From Zobellella maritima (GTDB lineage Bacteria; Pseudomonadota; Gammaproteobacteria; Enterobacterales; Aeromonadaceae), in the NCBI RefSeq assembly GCF_003075035.1, contig NZ_QCZE01000002.1:310001-374000 (forward strand): DNA of 64,000 nt, given 5' to 3'. Shown in pieces: positions 34,237-44,349 of this stretch. Numbering within the stretch: the stretch's first letter is position 1; every line of letters begins with the position of its first letter. The notes beneath the pieces were generated by a model. The model was not told where the DNA came from, searched no databases, and saw only the letters and a list, made by a program, of their open reading frames with translations. A program made the translations under genes and the position numbers.

Positions 34237-36657
34237 ATGAAGAAGCATTGTAAGGTAGTTATTATTGGTGGTGGAATCGGAGGTTGTAGTACCCTTTACC
34301 ACCTGACTCGAGAGGGTTGGACTGATGTGGTGCTGGTTGAACGGAATGAGCTGACATCGGGAACAACCTGGCACTCCGCCGCTCAGGTTACCAATTTTGG
34401 TGCGGTACAGACGATGGTTGGCTTAAAGAGCCATAGCATCAAGTTGTATAAAGAGTTGGCCGCAGACCTGGAACACCCAATTAACTATCACCATGCTTCG
34501 GGCGGTATTCGATTGGCATCTACCCAGGATCATGTTGATGGGTACAAGCACTTTATCTCCCTGGCAAAGGGAATGGGCGTTGATTTCGAATACATTGATT
34601 CCGCCGAGTGTGCAAGGCGCCATCCCTTGCTTAAAACCGACGGCCTGATGGGTGGTCTCTGGGATCCGCTGGATGGTGATATTGACCCCGCTCAGCTTAC
34701 TCAGGCGCTGGCGCGTGCAGCGCGTAAAGCAGGCGCTGAAATATACCGTCATAATCCAGTTGAAAATATCTATCAAAAGCCGAATGGCGAATGGGTCGTT
34801 CAAACCAAAAATGGCGATATCACCTGTGAAAAAGTGGTCAATGCCGGTGGTTATCGCGTCAATGAAATCGGTGACATGATAGGCGTTAAATATCCTATCA
34901 TTTCGATGGAACATATGTACTTCTTGACCGAGTCGATACCTGAAATACAGGAATTTGGCAAACGCGTTCCTTTACTACGTGATCCACTCGACGATTTCTA
35001 TAGCCGGCAGGAAAAAGACGGTTTGTTGGTGGGTATTTATGAGCAGCGTTGTAAAACCTGGGGCATGGACGGTATTGATCCCAACTTCGTCAATGCCCTT
35101 TGTCCGGATGATCTGGATCGCTGCCTGGATAATATGGAGCGCGTCTTCAAGCGTATGCCGTGCCTGGAAAGAACCGGTATCCGCAGTATTGTTAACGGTC
35201 CCATTACCTATTCTGCCGATGGCAACCCGTTGGTAGGTAAGACCCCTGGATTCGATAACCTCTATTCTATTATCGGTCTTCGTGCTGGTTTGGGTGAGGG
35301 TGGTGGTCACGGCAAGATCCTGGCTGAAATCATCGTTCACGGTGAGTCAGAGTGGGATACCTGGTGCCTGAATCCGGCCCGTTTCAGCCGTCATGCCAAC
35401 ACCGAGTTCACCGCCCTGAAAGCAATCGAAGACTATCAGAATGAGTTCCGCTTCCACATGCCGCACGAGTCCCGCCCAGCAGGCCGTTTGGCGAAAACTA
35501 CGCCAATCTATCCGGTGTTAAAAGAACAAAATGCGGAGTTTGGTGTCGTGAGCGGCTGGGAACGTGCCCTGTTCTACAAGCAGACTGCCGACTTCAAGTT
35601 TGAACACAGCTTCCGCTTCACCGATGTCGAGAAAGTCGTCGCCAGCGAAATTAAAGCGGTACACGAGGCTGTCGGGCTGATGGAAGTCAGCGGCTTCAAC
35701 CGCATCGAAATCAAGGGTCCGGGTGCGGCCGAGTGGCTTGACAGCCTGACGTGCGGCAACGTACCCAAGAAGGTGGGTCGCATCGGACTGTGCTACTTCC
35801 TGACCGACAAGGGCAATGTGGCCGCTGAAGCCACACTGGCGAAGCTGGCAGAAGATCGTTTCTGGTTCGGCTCGGCGGCCGCGGCCGAAGTGCATGATCT
35901 GGACTGGCTGCGTACCCGTCTCCCCAACGAGGGTGTTGAGCTTGTTCCGATGACCAATTCACACACGATTCTGGTGGTTTCAGGCCCCAAATCCAGGGAT
36001 CTGCTGGCGAAATTGTCCCCCCGCACCGATTGGTCGAACGAGAGCTTCCCCTGGCTCAGCGCCAAGTCGGTATTTATCGGTCATGCCCAAGCCCTTGCCA
36101 TGCGGGTGAGCTTCAACGGTGAATTGGGCTGGGAGCTGCATGTGCCCAATGAGCAGCTCTACCTGGCACACCAGCTTATTACGGAAGCAGGCGTCGAGTT
36201 CGGCCTCAAGCCGTTTGGCTCGCTGGCGACCGAGTCGATGCGTCTCGAGAAAGGTTATCGTCATTGGAAGGCCGAACTGATCACCGAATTTGACCCGTTC
36301 GAAAGTGGCCTGGATCGTTTCGTGAAAATGGACAAGGCAAGCTTCCCAGGAAAAGAAGCCCTGCTCGGCAAGGCGGGTACGCCTGCCAGAAGAAAGTTTG
36401 TCACCATGATCATCGATTGCGAACATGCTGCCGCGCATCCCGGCGATTCAGTCTGCGTTGACAGTGCTGTCATTGGTACTGTCACCTCGGCAGGATACGG
36501 CCACCGGGTGCAGAAGAACATTGCCATGGCCTTTATCGACCCCGCTTATGCCTATGAAGGCGCCGAGATTGAAGTAGAGATCATTGGCGAACCCCATAAA
36601 GCCAAAGTGATTACAGGTCAGCTGTTTGATCCTGAAAATACTCGACTCAAATCTTAA
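34237..36657 (+). CDS. Dimethylglycine/sarcosine dehydrogenase-type FAD enzyme with GcvT domain
   Basis: 806 residues. The N-terminal DAO-type flavin domain has VVIIGGGIGGCSTLYHLT and the covalent-FAD segment SGTTWHSAAQ, where H46 is the expected FAD-linking histidine. The C-terminal half (from about 430) is a GcvT-like folate-binding domain: RFTDVEKVVASEIKAVHEAV, FNGELGWELHVPNEQLY, MRLEKGYRHWKAELITEFDP. Such enzymes take a methyl group from dimethylglycine or sarcosine, pass it to tetrahydrofolate as 5,10-methylene-THF and pass electrons to ETF. EtfAB, ETF-QO, FolD and PurU genes follow, a fitting chain. Strong ribosome site AAGGAAAAG. The exact substrate is not fixed by sequence. Confidence 0.88.
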   Translation: MKKHCKVVIIGGGIGGCSTLYHLTREGWTDVVLVERNELTSGTTWHSAAQVTNFGAVQTMVGLKSHSIKLYKELAADLEHPINYHHASGGIRLASTQDHVDGYKHFISLAKGMGVDFEYIDSAECARRHPLLKTDGLMGGLWDPLDGDIDPAQLTQALARAARKAGAEIYRHNPVENIYQKPNGEWVVQTKNGDITCEKVVNAGGYRVNEIGDMIGVKYPIISMEHMYFLTESIPEIQEFGKRVPLLRDPLDDFYSRQEKDGLLVGIYEQRCKTWGMDGIDPNFVNALCPDDLDRCLDNMERVFKRMPCLERTGIRSIVNGPITYSADGNPLVGKTPGFDNLYSIIGLRAGLGEGGGHGKILAEIIVHGESEWDTWCLNPARFSRHANTEFTALKAIEDYQNEFRFHMPHESRPAGRLAKTTPIYPVLKEQNAEFGVVSGWERALFYKQTADFKFEHSFRFTDVEKVVASEIKAVHEAVGLMEVSGFNRIEIKGPGAAEWLDSLTCGNVPKKVGRIGLCYFLTDKGNVAAEATLAKLAEDRFWFGSAAAAEVHDLDWLRTRLPNEGVELVPMTNSHTILVVSGPKSRDLLAKLSPRTDWSNESFPWLSAKSVFIGHAQALAMRVSFNGELGWELHVPNEQLYLAHQLITEAGVEFGLKPFGSLATESMRLEKGYRHWKAELITEFDPFESGLDRFVKMDKASFPGKEALLGKAGTPARRKFVTMIIDCEHAAAHPGDSVCVDSAVIGTVTSAGYGHRVQKNIAMAFIDPAYAYEGAEIEVEIIGEPHKAKVITGQLFDPENTRLKS

Positions 36658-36674
36658 GCGTTAAACAACTTTTA

Positions 36675-36693
36675 CCCCCGGCGTTGCCGGGGG
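36675..36693 (+). terminator. Attenuator-like hairpin between dehydrogenase and binding protein genes
   Basis: CCCCCGGC-GTT-GCCGGGGG, an 8-bp GC stem directly after the stop codon. Without a T-run it more likely stabilises or tunes the transcript than ends it. Confidence 0.5.
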
Positions 36694-36715
36694 CTTCTGA
36701 ACGGTGGATATGGAT

Positions 36716-37669
36716 ATGAAACTAGTCAAGAAGGCACTTTCCTCAGCTTTATTATGTATCACCCCGGGTCTGGCTCAAGCCGCAGACGTAGTGCTCGGCG
36801 TACCCAACTGGCCGACGGCAGCGGCATCCAGTTATATCTTGAAAGTGGTTATGGAAGAGAACTACGGTCTGGATGTAGAAATGCAGAACGGGACCAATTC
36901 CGTTATCTTCGAGGGAATGGACCGGGGAAGCATGGATGTTCATCCGGAAGTATGGTTGCCAAACCAACAAAACCTGCATGATAAATATGTGAAGGAAAGA
37001 GGGACAGTCGTACAGAATAAAAACGGTATCTTGGCGACTCAAGGCATGTGCGTTACTAAAGAAACCTCGGAAAAGTACAATATAAAAAATATTTACGATC
37101 TGACCAATCCTGATATATCCGCTTTGTTTGATCGTGATGGCGATGGACTTGGTGAAATATGGATAGGAGAGCCTTCTGCGGCTTCCGGCCCCGTTGAAAG
37201 GGTACGCGCGAAGAGTTATGGCTATGATCAAACCTTTACACTTCAAGAGCTTGATGTCGCCCTTCATATTGCGGCGCTCGATGCATCGGTCAAGTCGAAA
37301 ACACCCTATGTTTTTTTCTGCTATGCCCCTCAGCACCTGTTCGTCATGTACGACTTGGTCAAGCTTGAAGAGCCGGCACACAATCCGCAGACCTGGAATG
37401 TGCTGCAACCGGCGGAAGATCCGGACTGGCTGAACAACTCAAACGCCGATAGCGGATGGCCGGATGCCTACTTGTATTTGCACTATGCAAAGGCACTGGA
37501 AGATAAGTTTCCACTTGCAGCTTCACTGCTGAAAAACTTCGAGCTCACCAGTGACCAGCTAAGTGAAATCAGTTATTCGCTGGCCGTTGATAAAGTTGAT
37601 ACAGAAACCTTTGCAGTGCAATGGGTGGCTAAAAACCAGGATGTCGTCAATTCCTGGTTACATCAGTAA
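36716..37669 (+). CDS. ABC substrate-binding protein, glycine betaine/proline type (OpuAC fold)
   Basis: 317 residues with a signal peptide MKLVKKALSSALLCITPGLA-QA. The mature start VVLGVPNWPTAAASSYILKV, DVHPEVWLPNQQNLHDKYVK and PQHLFVMYDLVKLEEPAHNP carry the tryptophans and aromatic positions of the betaine-binding cage in ProX/OpuAC-type proteins. It should capture a quaternary or methylated amine in the periplasm. The ATG at 36716 is preceded by GGTGG at 8 nt. The ATPase and permease genes for it are not next to it but about 5.6 kb downstream in the same direction, after the ETF and folate genes, so the whole set is one functional unit. Confidence 0.85.
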   Translation: MKLVKKALSSALLCITPGLAQAADVVLGVPNWPTAAASSYILKVVMEENYGLDVEMQNGTNSVIFEGMDRGSMDVHPEVWLPNQQNLHDKYVKERGTVVQNKNGILATQGMCVTKETSEKYNIKNIYDLTNPDISALFDRDGDGLGEIWIGEPSAASGPVERVRAKSYGYDQTFTLQELDVALHIAALDASVKSKTPYVFFCYAPQHLFVMYDLVKLEEPAHNPQTWNVLQPAEDPDWLNNSNADSGWPDAYLYLHYAKALEDKFPLAASLLKNFELTSDQLSEISYSLAVDKVDTETFAVQWVAKNQDVVNSWLHQ

Positions 37670-37921
37670 CCTGTCCATGTAGATAGAGTGTGGTATGTGC
37701 ATATTAAAACGGGCTGAGCATTTTTACTGCTCTCATTCCGTGTTGGATGCACATGCCAGTTCGACGAAATATATCAATAGGCAGCAAGTTAAATGTTTTG
37801 GCTGCTGTTTCCCGAAGAGAAAGACTAATTATTCGATCCTTTTTTGTGGGTCAATATATAAATGATTATTTAAAACTTTCCTGTGTCCAGGCTGATTACT
37901 TGAAAGTTCAGTGGAGGCTTT

Positions 37922-38674
37922 ATGAAAATTTTAGTGGGTGTAAAACGAGTCGTTGATTATAACGTGCAAATCCGAGCCAAGGCGGACGGCTCTGCTGTCG
38001 AGCTGGATAACGTCAAGATGGCCATCAACCCGTTTGACGAAGTTGCCGTTGAAGCGGCCGTCAAACTGAAGGAAGCGGGCCAGGCCACTGAAGTCATTGT
38101 CGTGTCGATTGGCCCGGACAAGGCCCAGGAAACCCTGCGTCAGGCACTGGCCATAGGCGCCGATCGCGCCATTCTGGTGCCATTCGACGGAACCACCGAG
38201 CCACTGTCGGTGGCAAAAACCTTCAAGGCACTGGCGGAAAAGGAAGGCGCCGGCCTGGTCATTCTGGGCAAGCAGGCGATCGACGATGACTGTAACCAGA
38301 CCGGCCAGATGCTGGCGGCCCTGCTGGGCTGGCCGCAGGGTACTTTTGCCTCGGGCCTGACGGTATCGGGCGAGCAGATTGAAGTCACCCGCGAAGTGGA
38401 TGGTGGCCTGGAGACGGTGGTTCTCAAGCTGCCGGCGGTTATCACGGCTGATTTGCGCCTGAACGAGCCGCGTTTCGCCTCTCTACCTGCCATTATGAAG
38501 GCCAAGAAAAAGCCGCTGGACAACATCGATGCCGCATCACTGGGTGTGGATCTTACGCCGAGATTGGAACTGGTCGGTGTGGTTGAACCGCCGGCACGTG
38601 CGTCCGGTAGTGTGATCTTGGCAAATGCCGCCGAGCTGGTGGAAAAACTGAAAACCGACGCCGTATTAGTGTAA
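37922..38674 (+). CDS. etfB: Electron transfer flavoprotein beta subunit
   Basis: 250 residues. The opening [20 protein letters not shown] and [38 protein letters not shown] and [20 protein letters not shown] are EtfB family blocks; the last is the ETF-signature loop near residue 185. EtfB binds AMP and, with EtfA, takes electrons from flavin dehydrogenases. The gene is 12 bp from etfA and preceded by GGAGG. A second, housekeeping ETF for fatty-acid oxidation may exist elsewhere in the genome. Confidence 0.93.
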   Translation: MKILVGVKRVVDYNVQIRAKADGSAVELDNVKMAINPFDEVAVEAAVKLKEAGQATEVIVVSIGPDKAQETLRQALAIGADRAILVPFDGTTEPLSVAKTFKALAEKEGAGLVILGKQAIDDDCNQTGQMLAALLGWPQGTFASGLTVSGEQIEVTREVDGGLETVVLKLPAVITADLRLNEPRFASLPAIMKAKKKPLDNIDAASLGVDLTPRLELVGVVEPPARASGSVILANAAELVEKLKTDAVLV

Positions 38675-38686
38675 AGGAGACGCATC

Positions 38687-39616
38687 ATGGCCATTCTTGT
38701 AATCGCAGATCATGACAACAACAGCATCGCCTCATCCACCTACAACACTTTGGGTGCCGCCACCCAGATTGGCGGGGATATCGACATCCTGGTGATGGGG
38801 AGCAACAGCTGCACAGTCACCGAGGCCGCAGCCGCCATCCCGGGTGTGCGCCGCGTGCTCAGCGCCGACAGCGAGCTGTTCACCCAGCCGTTGGCCGAAG
38901 ACATGGCGCCCTTGGTGCAACGCTGTGCCGAAGGCTACAGCCACCTGCTGGCCTCGAACACCACCTTCGCCAAAAACATGATGCCGCGCGTTGCCGCCTT
39001 GCTCGACGTGCCGCAGATTTCCGACATCAGCGCAGTCATCGATGCCGACACCTTCGAGCGTCCCATCTATGCTGGTAATGCCCTGGCCACGGTGCGCAGC
39101 CGCGATGCACTGAAGGTGATTACCGTGCGCAGCACCAAGTTCGAGGCCGTGGCTACCACCGGTGGCAGCGCCGAAAGCGTGGCGATTGACGCGCTGCCCG
39201 GTCAGTCTCTGGCACGCTTTGTCAGCCGTTCCGAAGCTAAATCCGAAGGGCCTGAATTGTCCACTGCGCGCATCGTCATTTCCGGTGGGCGTGGCATGGG
39301 CAATGGCGAGAACTTTGCCCTGCTGGATACGGTGGCTGCCAAGGTCGGCGCGGCGGTAGGGGCATCCCGCGCAGCGGTTGATGCCGGCTTTGTGCCCAAT
39401 GATTACCAAGTGGGTCAGACCGGCAAGGTGGTGGCGCCCGAGCTGTATATCGCTGTGGGGATTTCCGGAGCCATCCAGCACCTGGCCGGCATGAAAGACT
39501 CCAAGATGATCGTGGCCATCAACAAGGATCCTGACGCGCCGATTTTCCAGGTGGCCGACTACGGCATTGTGGGTGACCTGTTCGACGTCATGCCCGAGCT
39601 CGACACCGCGCTCTGA
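38687..39616 (+). CDS. etfA: Electron transfer flavoprotein alpha subunit
   Basis: 309 residues. The N-terminal domain starts [20 protein letters not shown] and the C-terminal FAD domain has [40 protein letters not shown] and [19 protein letters not shown], the FAD-binding signature of EtfA. With EtfB it forms the soluble two-electron shuttle whose partner here is the ETF-quinone oxidoreductase encoded downstream. A ribosome site (AAGGAGA) precedes it. Confidence 0.94.
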   Translation: MAILVIADHDNNSIASSTYNTLGAATQIGGDIDILVMGSNSCTVTEAAAAIPGVRRVLSADSELFTQPLAEDMAPLVQRCAEGYSHLLASNTTFAKNMMPRVAALLDVPQISDISAVIDADTFERPIYAGNALATVRSRDALKVITVRSTKFEAVATTGGSAESVAIDALPGQSLARFVSRSEAKSEGPELSTARIVISGGRGMGNGENFALLDTVAAKVGAAVGASRAAVDAGFVPNDYQVGQTGKVVAPELYIAVGISGAIQHLAGMKDSKMIVAINKDPDAPIFQVADYGIVGDLFDVMPELDTAL

Positions 39617-39638
39617 GATTCCGATTAACTCATCATGG

Positions 39639-40511
39639 ATGAAAAACAAGATGAAGAACAAACCTGCATATATCCTTAAGATTTCCTGCCCGGGACGGGT
39701 CGGTATCGTCGCTGCCATCGGTAACTTCATGGCCGATCGGGGCTGCTTTATCAAGGAGTTTCACCAGTTCGATGACCTGGACTCGGGGCTTTTTTTCTCG
39801 ACCATCGAGTTCGTGTTTGAAGGCAATCAGAAGCCAAGCGTCGAGCAACTCAAGGCCGCCTTTGAGGTCACCGCACTGCGCTTCGACATGGAGTGGGAAA
39901 TTCACGACGCCAGCCAGCCGGCGCGTGTATTGATCATGGTATCCAAGTACGACCATTGCCTGCGCGACCTGCTGTATCGTCGCGCCACCGGCGAGCTCAA
40001 TATCGACATTACCGCCATCGTGTCCAACCACGAAGACCTGCGCTTCCTGGCCGAGCGCGAAGGCCTCGACTTCATCCACCTGCCGGTGACTAAAGAGACC
40101 AAGCCGGAACAGGAAGCCAAATTACTGCAGATTGTTGAGCAGAGTGGCACCGAGCTGGTGGTACTGGCGCGCTACATGCGGGTGCTGTCCGACTCCCTCT
40201 GCCAGCAGTTGGCCGGTCGCTGCATCAACATCCATCACTCCTTCCTGCCGGGCTTCAAGGGCGCCAAGCCTTACTACCAGGCCTATGATCGCGGCGTGAA
40301 ACTGATCGGTGCCACCGCCCATTATGTGACCGGTGACCTGGATGAAGGCCCGATCATCGAGCAGATGGTGGAGCGGGTTGACCACACTCAGGATCCGCAG
40401 TATCTGACCCAGGTCGGGCGAGACACCGAAGCCCAGACCCTGGCCCGCGCGGTAAAATACCATGTGCGTCACCGTGTCTTCCAGAACGGTCTACGCACCG
40501 TCGTTTTTTAG
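39639..40511 (+). CDS. purU: Formyltetrahydrofolate deformylase PurU
   Basis: 290 residues from the ATG at 39639 (39651 is a second choice; neither has a good ribosome site). An N-terminal ACT domain (SCPGRVGIVAAIGNFMADRG) is followed by the formyl-hydrolase core: IMVSKYDHCLRDLLYR, ARYMRVLSDSL and the catalytic block INIHHSFLPGFKGAKPYYQA then YVTGDLDEGPIIEQ with the expected Asn, His and Asp. PurU splits 10-formyl-THF into formate and THF. In this setting it would release the C1 unit made by the dehydrogenase and FolD as formate and free the folate carrier. Confidence 0.92.
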   Translation: MKNKMKNKPAYILKISCPGRVGIVAAIGNFMADRGCFIKEFHQFDDLDSGLFFSTIEFVFEGNQKPSVEQLKAAFEVTALRFDMEWEIHDASQPARVLIMVSKYDHCLRDLLYRRATGELNIDITAIVSNHEDLRFLAEREGLDFIHLPVTKETKPEQEAKLLQIVEQSGTELVVLARYMRVLSDSLCQQLAGRCINIHHSFLPGFKGAKPYYQAYDRGVKLIGATAHYVTGDLDEGPIIEQMVERVDHTQDPQYLTQVGRDTEAQTLARAVKYHVRHRVFQNGLRTVVF

Positions 40512-40529
40512 CATAAAGGACTCGCACCG

Positions 40530-41435
40530 ATGACTGATCAGGCAAGCAATATTTATCCAGATCTCACTCCTGCCCAACGTATCGACGGCAAGGCCTTTGC
40601 CGCGGCACTGCGTGGCGATGTGGCAGAGGGCGCCGCCCGGTTTCAGGCCGATAGGGGCCGTCAGCCGGGGCTGGCCGTGGTACTGGTAGGGGATGACCCG
40701 GCCAGCCAGGTCTACGTCAAAACCAAGATGCGACAGGCCGCCGAGGCGGGTATCAGGTCCTTTCCTCACCTGCTGCCGGGCAGCACCTCCCAGGACGAGT
40801 TGCTGCAGCTTATTGCCGCGTTGAACAGCAATGATGAAGTGGACGGCATACTGGTGCAGCTGCCTTTGCCGGCGCAGATCGAGGAAACCGCGGTGATCGA
40901 GTCTATTGATCCGGGCAAGGACGTTGACGGCTTCAACCCGGTCAATGTCGGGCGCCTTAGCACCGGTCAGTCGGCGCTGGTGCCCTGCACACCGCTGGGA
41001 TGCCTGTTGCTGTTGCAGGACCGGCTGGGCGACCTGTCCGGCAAGAAGGCGGTGGTGGTCGGGCGGTCCAATATCGTCGGCAAGCCGATGGCGCAGCTGC
41101 TGCTCAATGCCAATTGCACCGTGACCACGGTGCATTCCCGAAGTCGGGAGCTGGCGGCCGAATGCCGCAGCGCCGATATCCTGGTGGTGGCGGTGGGCCG
41201 GCCCGAGATGGTCGACGCCAGCTACATCAAGCCGGGCGCCATCGTACTGGATGTGGGCATCAACCGTATCACCCGGGATGATGGCCAATCCCGGCTCACC
41301 GGGGACGTCGATTTCGAGGCGGTTTCCACCGTCGCTGGCGCCGTCACGCCGGTACCAGGGGGCATCGGGCCGATGACCGTCGCCTGTCTGTTGAGGAATA
41401 CCCTGAGTGCCGCCCAGGCGCGGGCCGCGCGTTAA
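40530..41435 (+). CDS. folD: Bifunctional methylene-THF dehydrogenase / methenyl-THF cyclohydrolase FolD
   Basis: 301 residues. The FolD signatures [20 protein letters not shown] (with the catalytic YxxxK), [36 protein letters not shown] and [15 protein letters not shown] and [15 protein letters not shown] are all present. It turns 5,10-methylene-THF into 10-formyl-THF with NADP. The N-terminus carries about 15 extra residues against the usual FolD start. Position between purU and the ETF-QO gene makes it the link from demethylation to formate. Ribosome site AAAGGAC. Confidence 0.94.
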   Translation: MTDQASNIYPDLTPAQRIDGKAFAAALRGDVAEGAARFQADRGRQPGLAVVLVGDDPASQVYVKTKMRQAAEAGIRSFPHLLPGSTSQDELLQLIAALNSNDEVDGILVQLPLPAQIEETAVIESIDPGKDVDGFNPVNVGRLSTGQSALVPCTPLGCLLLLQDRLGDLSGKKAVVVGRSNIVGKPMAQLLLNANCTVTTVHSRSRELAAECRSADILVVAVGRPEMVDASYIKPGAIVLDVGINRITRDDGQSRLTGDVDFEAVSTVAGAVTPVPGGIGPMTVACLLRNTLSAAQARAAR

Positions 41436-41489
41436 GTCGTTCGGCGTCCGGGCAGGGATATGCAGTATTAAAAAAGGGAGCGCATTACA

Positions 41490-43172
41490 GTGAGTGATAA
41501 CGAGCGTACAGTCGAACGCGAGTCCATGGAGTTCGATGTGGTCATCGTCGGTGCCGGCCCGGCCGGGCTGTCGGCCGCCTGCCGGCTGATGCAGCAGGCG
41601 CAGGCCGCGGAGCAGGAGCTGACGGTCTGTGTGGTGGAGAAGGGCTCTGAAGTCGGCGCCCATATCCTCTCCGGCGCCGTGATCGAGCCGCGAGCGTTGA
41701 ACGAGCTCTTCCCCGACTGGGCGGAGCAGGGCGCGCCGCTGAAGACCGCGGTGACCGAGGATCAGATCTACCTGCTCAGTGATGAGCAGCAGGCGCGGAA
41801 AATACCCAATGCGCTGGCGCCCAAGACCATGCACAACCACGGCAACTATATTGCCAGCCTCGGTAACCTGTGCCGCTGGCTGGGTGAGCAGGCCGAGGCG
41901 CTAGGGGTGGAGATCTTTCCGGGCTTCGCCGCCGCCGAGGTGCTCTATCACGCGGACGGCTCGGTCAAGGGCATCGCCACCGGTGATATGGGGGTGGGCC
42001 GTGATGGCCAACCCAAGGACAGCTACATGCCCGGTATGGAGCTGCATGCCAAATACACCCTGTTCACCGAAGGGTGCCGGGGGCATCTGGGCAAACAGCT
42101 GATCAGCCGGTTTGCCCTCGACAAGGACGCCGATCCGCAGCATTACGGCATCGGCATCAAGGAGCTGTGGGATATCGATCCCGCCAAGCATCAGCCGGGC
42201 CTGGTGGTGCATGGTGCCGGCTGGCCATTATCCGGTAAAGAGTACGGCGGTACCAACGGTGGTTTCTTCCTTTACCACGGTGACAATAATCAGGTGGTGG
42301 TCGGGCTGATTATCGATCTGAATTACGCCAATCCCTGGCTGAGCCCGTTTGACGAGTTCCAGCGCATGAAACATCACCCGTTGTTTGCGCAGTATCTCGA
42401 CGGTGGCAAACGGGTGGCCTACGGTGCCCGGGCCATCGCCAAGGGCGGCTTCAACTCGCTGCCGAAGATGACCATGCCGGGTGCGCTGCTGCTGGGCTGT
42501 GATGCCGGTACCCTGAACTTCTCCAAGATCAAGGGCACCCACACCGCCATGAAGTCCGGCATGCTGGCAGCCGAAGCTGTGTTTGAGGCGTTGGCCGCCG
42601 GCGACGAAGGTGGTCGGGATCTGGTTTCCTTCACTGACCGGTTCAAGGACTCCTGGCTTTACGATGATCTGTTCCGTAGTCGCAATTTCGGCCCGGCGCT
42701 GCACAAGTTCGGCACCTGGCTGGGTGGTGCCTTCAACTACCTTGACCAGAACCTGTTTGGCGGCAAGATCCCGGTGACGCTGCACGATACGCAAGCCGAT
42801 TATGCGCAGCTGAAGCCGGCGGAGCAGTGTCCGCGCATTGAGTATCCCAAACCCGATGGCAAGCTGAGCTTTGACAAGCTGTCGTCGGTGTTTCTGTCTA
42901 ATGCCAACCACGACGAGGATCAACCCTGCCACCTGCAACTCAAGGATGCAGGCATTCCACTGGCCACAAACCTGCCGACCTGGGCGGAACCCGCGCAGCG
43001 TTTTTGCCCGGCGGGTGTTTACGAGGTGCTGAACGAGCCGAGCGGTCCGCGCTTTCAGATCAACGCACAGAACTGCGTGCATTGCAAAACCTGTGACATC
43101 AAGGATCCGTCGCAGAATATCACCTGGGTCGCTCCGGAGGGGGGCGGGGGGCCAAGCTACCCGAATATGTAA
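41490..43172 (+). CDS. Electron transfer flavoprotein-ubiquinone oxidoreductase (ETF-QO)
   Basis: 560 residues from a GTG start with GGGAG about 10 nt upstream (the ATG at 41526 is an alternative). N-terminal [23 protein letters not shown]. Middle: HYGIGIKELWDIDPAKHQPG and GCDAGTLNFSKIKGTHTAMK. The C-terminal 4Fe-4S domain has CPAGVYEV and NCVHCKTCDIKDPSQNITWV, with the four cluster cysteines. It is a peripheral inner-membrane enzyme that passes electrons from ETF to ubiquinone. Next to etfBA and a demethylating dehydrogenase it completes the route into the respiratory chain. Confidence 0.95.
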   Translation: MSDNERTVERESMEFDVVIVGAGPAGLSAACRLMQQAQAAEQELTVCVVEKGSEVGAHILSGAVIEPRALNELFPDWAEQGAPLKTAVTEDQIYLLSDEQQARKIPNALAPKTMHNHGNYIASLGNLCRWLGEQAEALGVEIFPGFAAAEVLYHADGSVKGIATGDMGVGRDGQPKDSYMPGMELHAKYTLFTEGCRGHLGKQLISRFALDKDADPQHYGIGIKELWDIDPAKHQPGLVVHGAGWPLSGKEYGGTNGGFFLYHGDNNQVVVGLIIDLNYANPWLSPFDEFQRMKHHPLFAQYLDGGKRVAYGARAIAKGGFNSLPKMTMPGALLLGCDAGTLNFSKIKGTHTAMKSGMLAAEAVFEALAAGDEGGRDLVSFTDRFKDSWLYDDLFRSRNFGPALHKFGTWLGGAFNYLDQNLFGGKIPVTLHDTQADYAQLKPAEQCPRIEYPKPDGKLSFDKLSSVFLSNANHDEDQPCHLQLKDAGIPLATNLPTWAEPAQRFCPAGVYEVLNEPSGPRFQINAQNCVHCKTCDIKDPSQNITWVAPEGGGGPSYPNM

Positions 43173-43290
43173 GCCTCTATCGGCGAATAATCAGCAGATA
43201 AAAAGAGGCTGGCGATGAGACCAATTACGACAGGTACCAGCAGTGTCGGCTATGTAGCCATAGTGCTGGGCAAGATCAGGAGAGATCAGT

Positions 43291-44349
43291 GTGCAAGCAG
43301 ACGTAATTAGTTTAGACAGAGTCTGGAAGATTTTCGGTGAAAATACCGAAAAGGCGATGAATGCGATTACTGAAGAGGGGCTCGACAAAAAAGGGGTACT
43401 GGAACGATTTGGCTGCGTAGTTGGCATCTCAGATGTTTCATTCAGCGTTAAGCGCGGTGAGATATTCTGTATTATGGGGCTGTCCGGTAGCGGAAAGTCG
43501 ACGCTGATTCGTCACCTTAACCGTCTGGTCGAACCGACGGCCGGTAGTATCAAGGTCCTGGACCAGGATATGTCTGATTTGACGCCCAAGGAGCTATTGA
43601 ATATCCGCGCCAAGCACATCGGCATGGTTTTTCAGCATATGGCGCTGCTGCCACACCGAAGCGTTATCGACAACGTTGCTTTCCCCCTGGAAGTTCAGGG
43701 AATACCCAAGCTTAAGCGCTGGGAAATCTCCCAGCTCGCTCTGTCCCATGTGAACCTCTTGGGTTACGAAGATCATATGCCCTCTCAGCTATCGGGCGGC
43801 ATGCAGCAGCGTGTTGGGCTTGCCAGAGCCCTGGCCAGTGATCCGGAAGTACTGCTGATGGATGAACCTTTCAGCGCACTGGACCCCCTGATCCGACGAG
43901 AGTTGCAGAATCAGTTCGTATCACTCACCAAAACACTGAATAAAACCACCGTGTTCATTACCCATGACCTGGATGAGGCAATCAGGATCGGCGACCGAAT
44001 TGCGATTATGAAGGACGGACGATTGATCCAGGTCGGTACGCCGGAGCAGATCGTGATGCACCCGGAAGATGATTATGTGGCGGATTTCGTCAAGGATATT
44101 TCAAACCTGAAGCTCATTAGTGCTCGTTCCATCATGAAAGAGCTAGAGCGTTCTACGATGCCTGAGGGAATGGATCTCTCTCGGGCGCCACGAGTCAATG
44201 AAAACACACCTCTTGAGCAATTAATTGATGTCTCGACTTCCTCTGCTTTGCCAATCATTGTTTCTGATGCAAACGGTTTGGATATTGGTGTGATCAGCAA
44301 AGACACTCTTTTACGAGGTATAAAGGGAGGTGAAAAAAATGACGGCTGA
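43291..44349 (+). CDS. ABC transporter ATPase, glycine betaine/proline type (ProV-like)
   Basis: 352 residues, GTG start with AGGAGA 6-7 nt upstream. Walker A GLSGSGKSTLI, Q-loop MVFQHMALLPHRSVIDNV, signature LSGGMQQRVGLARAL, Walker B VLLMDEPFSALD and switch histidine THDLDEAIRIGD are intact. The N-terminal extension (NTEKAMNAITEEGLDKKGVL) is typical of ProV/OpuAA. The C-terminus ends in about 90 residues resembling a single, reduced CBS module (LPIIVSDANGLDIGVIS) rather than the tandem CBS of osmosensing ProV, so osmotic gating may be weak or absent. It overlaps the permease gene by 11 bp. Confidence 0.88.
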   Translation: MQADVISLDRVWKIFGENTEKAMNAITEEGLDKKGVLERFGCVVGISDVSFSVKRGEIFCIMGLSGSGKSTLIRHLNRLVEPTAGSIKVLDQDMSDLTPKELLNIRAKHIGMVFQHMALLPHRSVIDNVAFPLEVQGIPKLKRWEISQLALSHVNLLGYEDHMPSQLSGGMQQRVGLARALASDPEVLLMDEPFSALDPLIRRELQNQFVSLTKTLNKTTVFITHDLDEAIRIGDRIAIMKDGRLIQVGTPEQIVMHPEDDYVADFVKDISNLKLISARSIMKELERSTMPEGMDLSRAPRVNENTPLEQLIDVSTSSALPIIVSDANGLDIGVISKDTLLRGIKGGEKNDG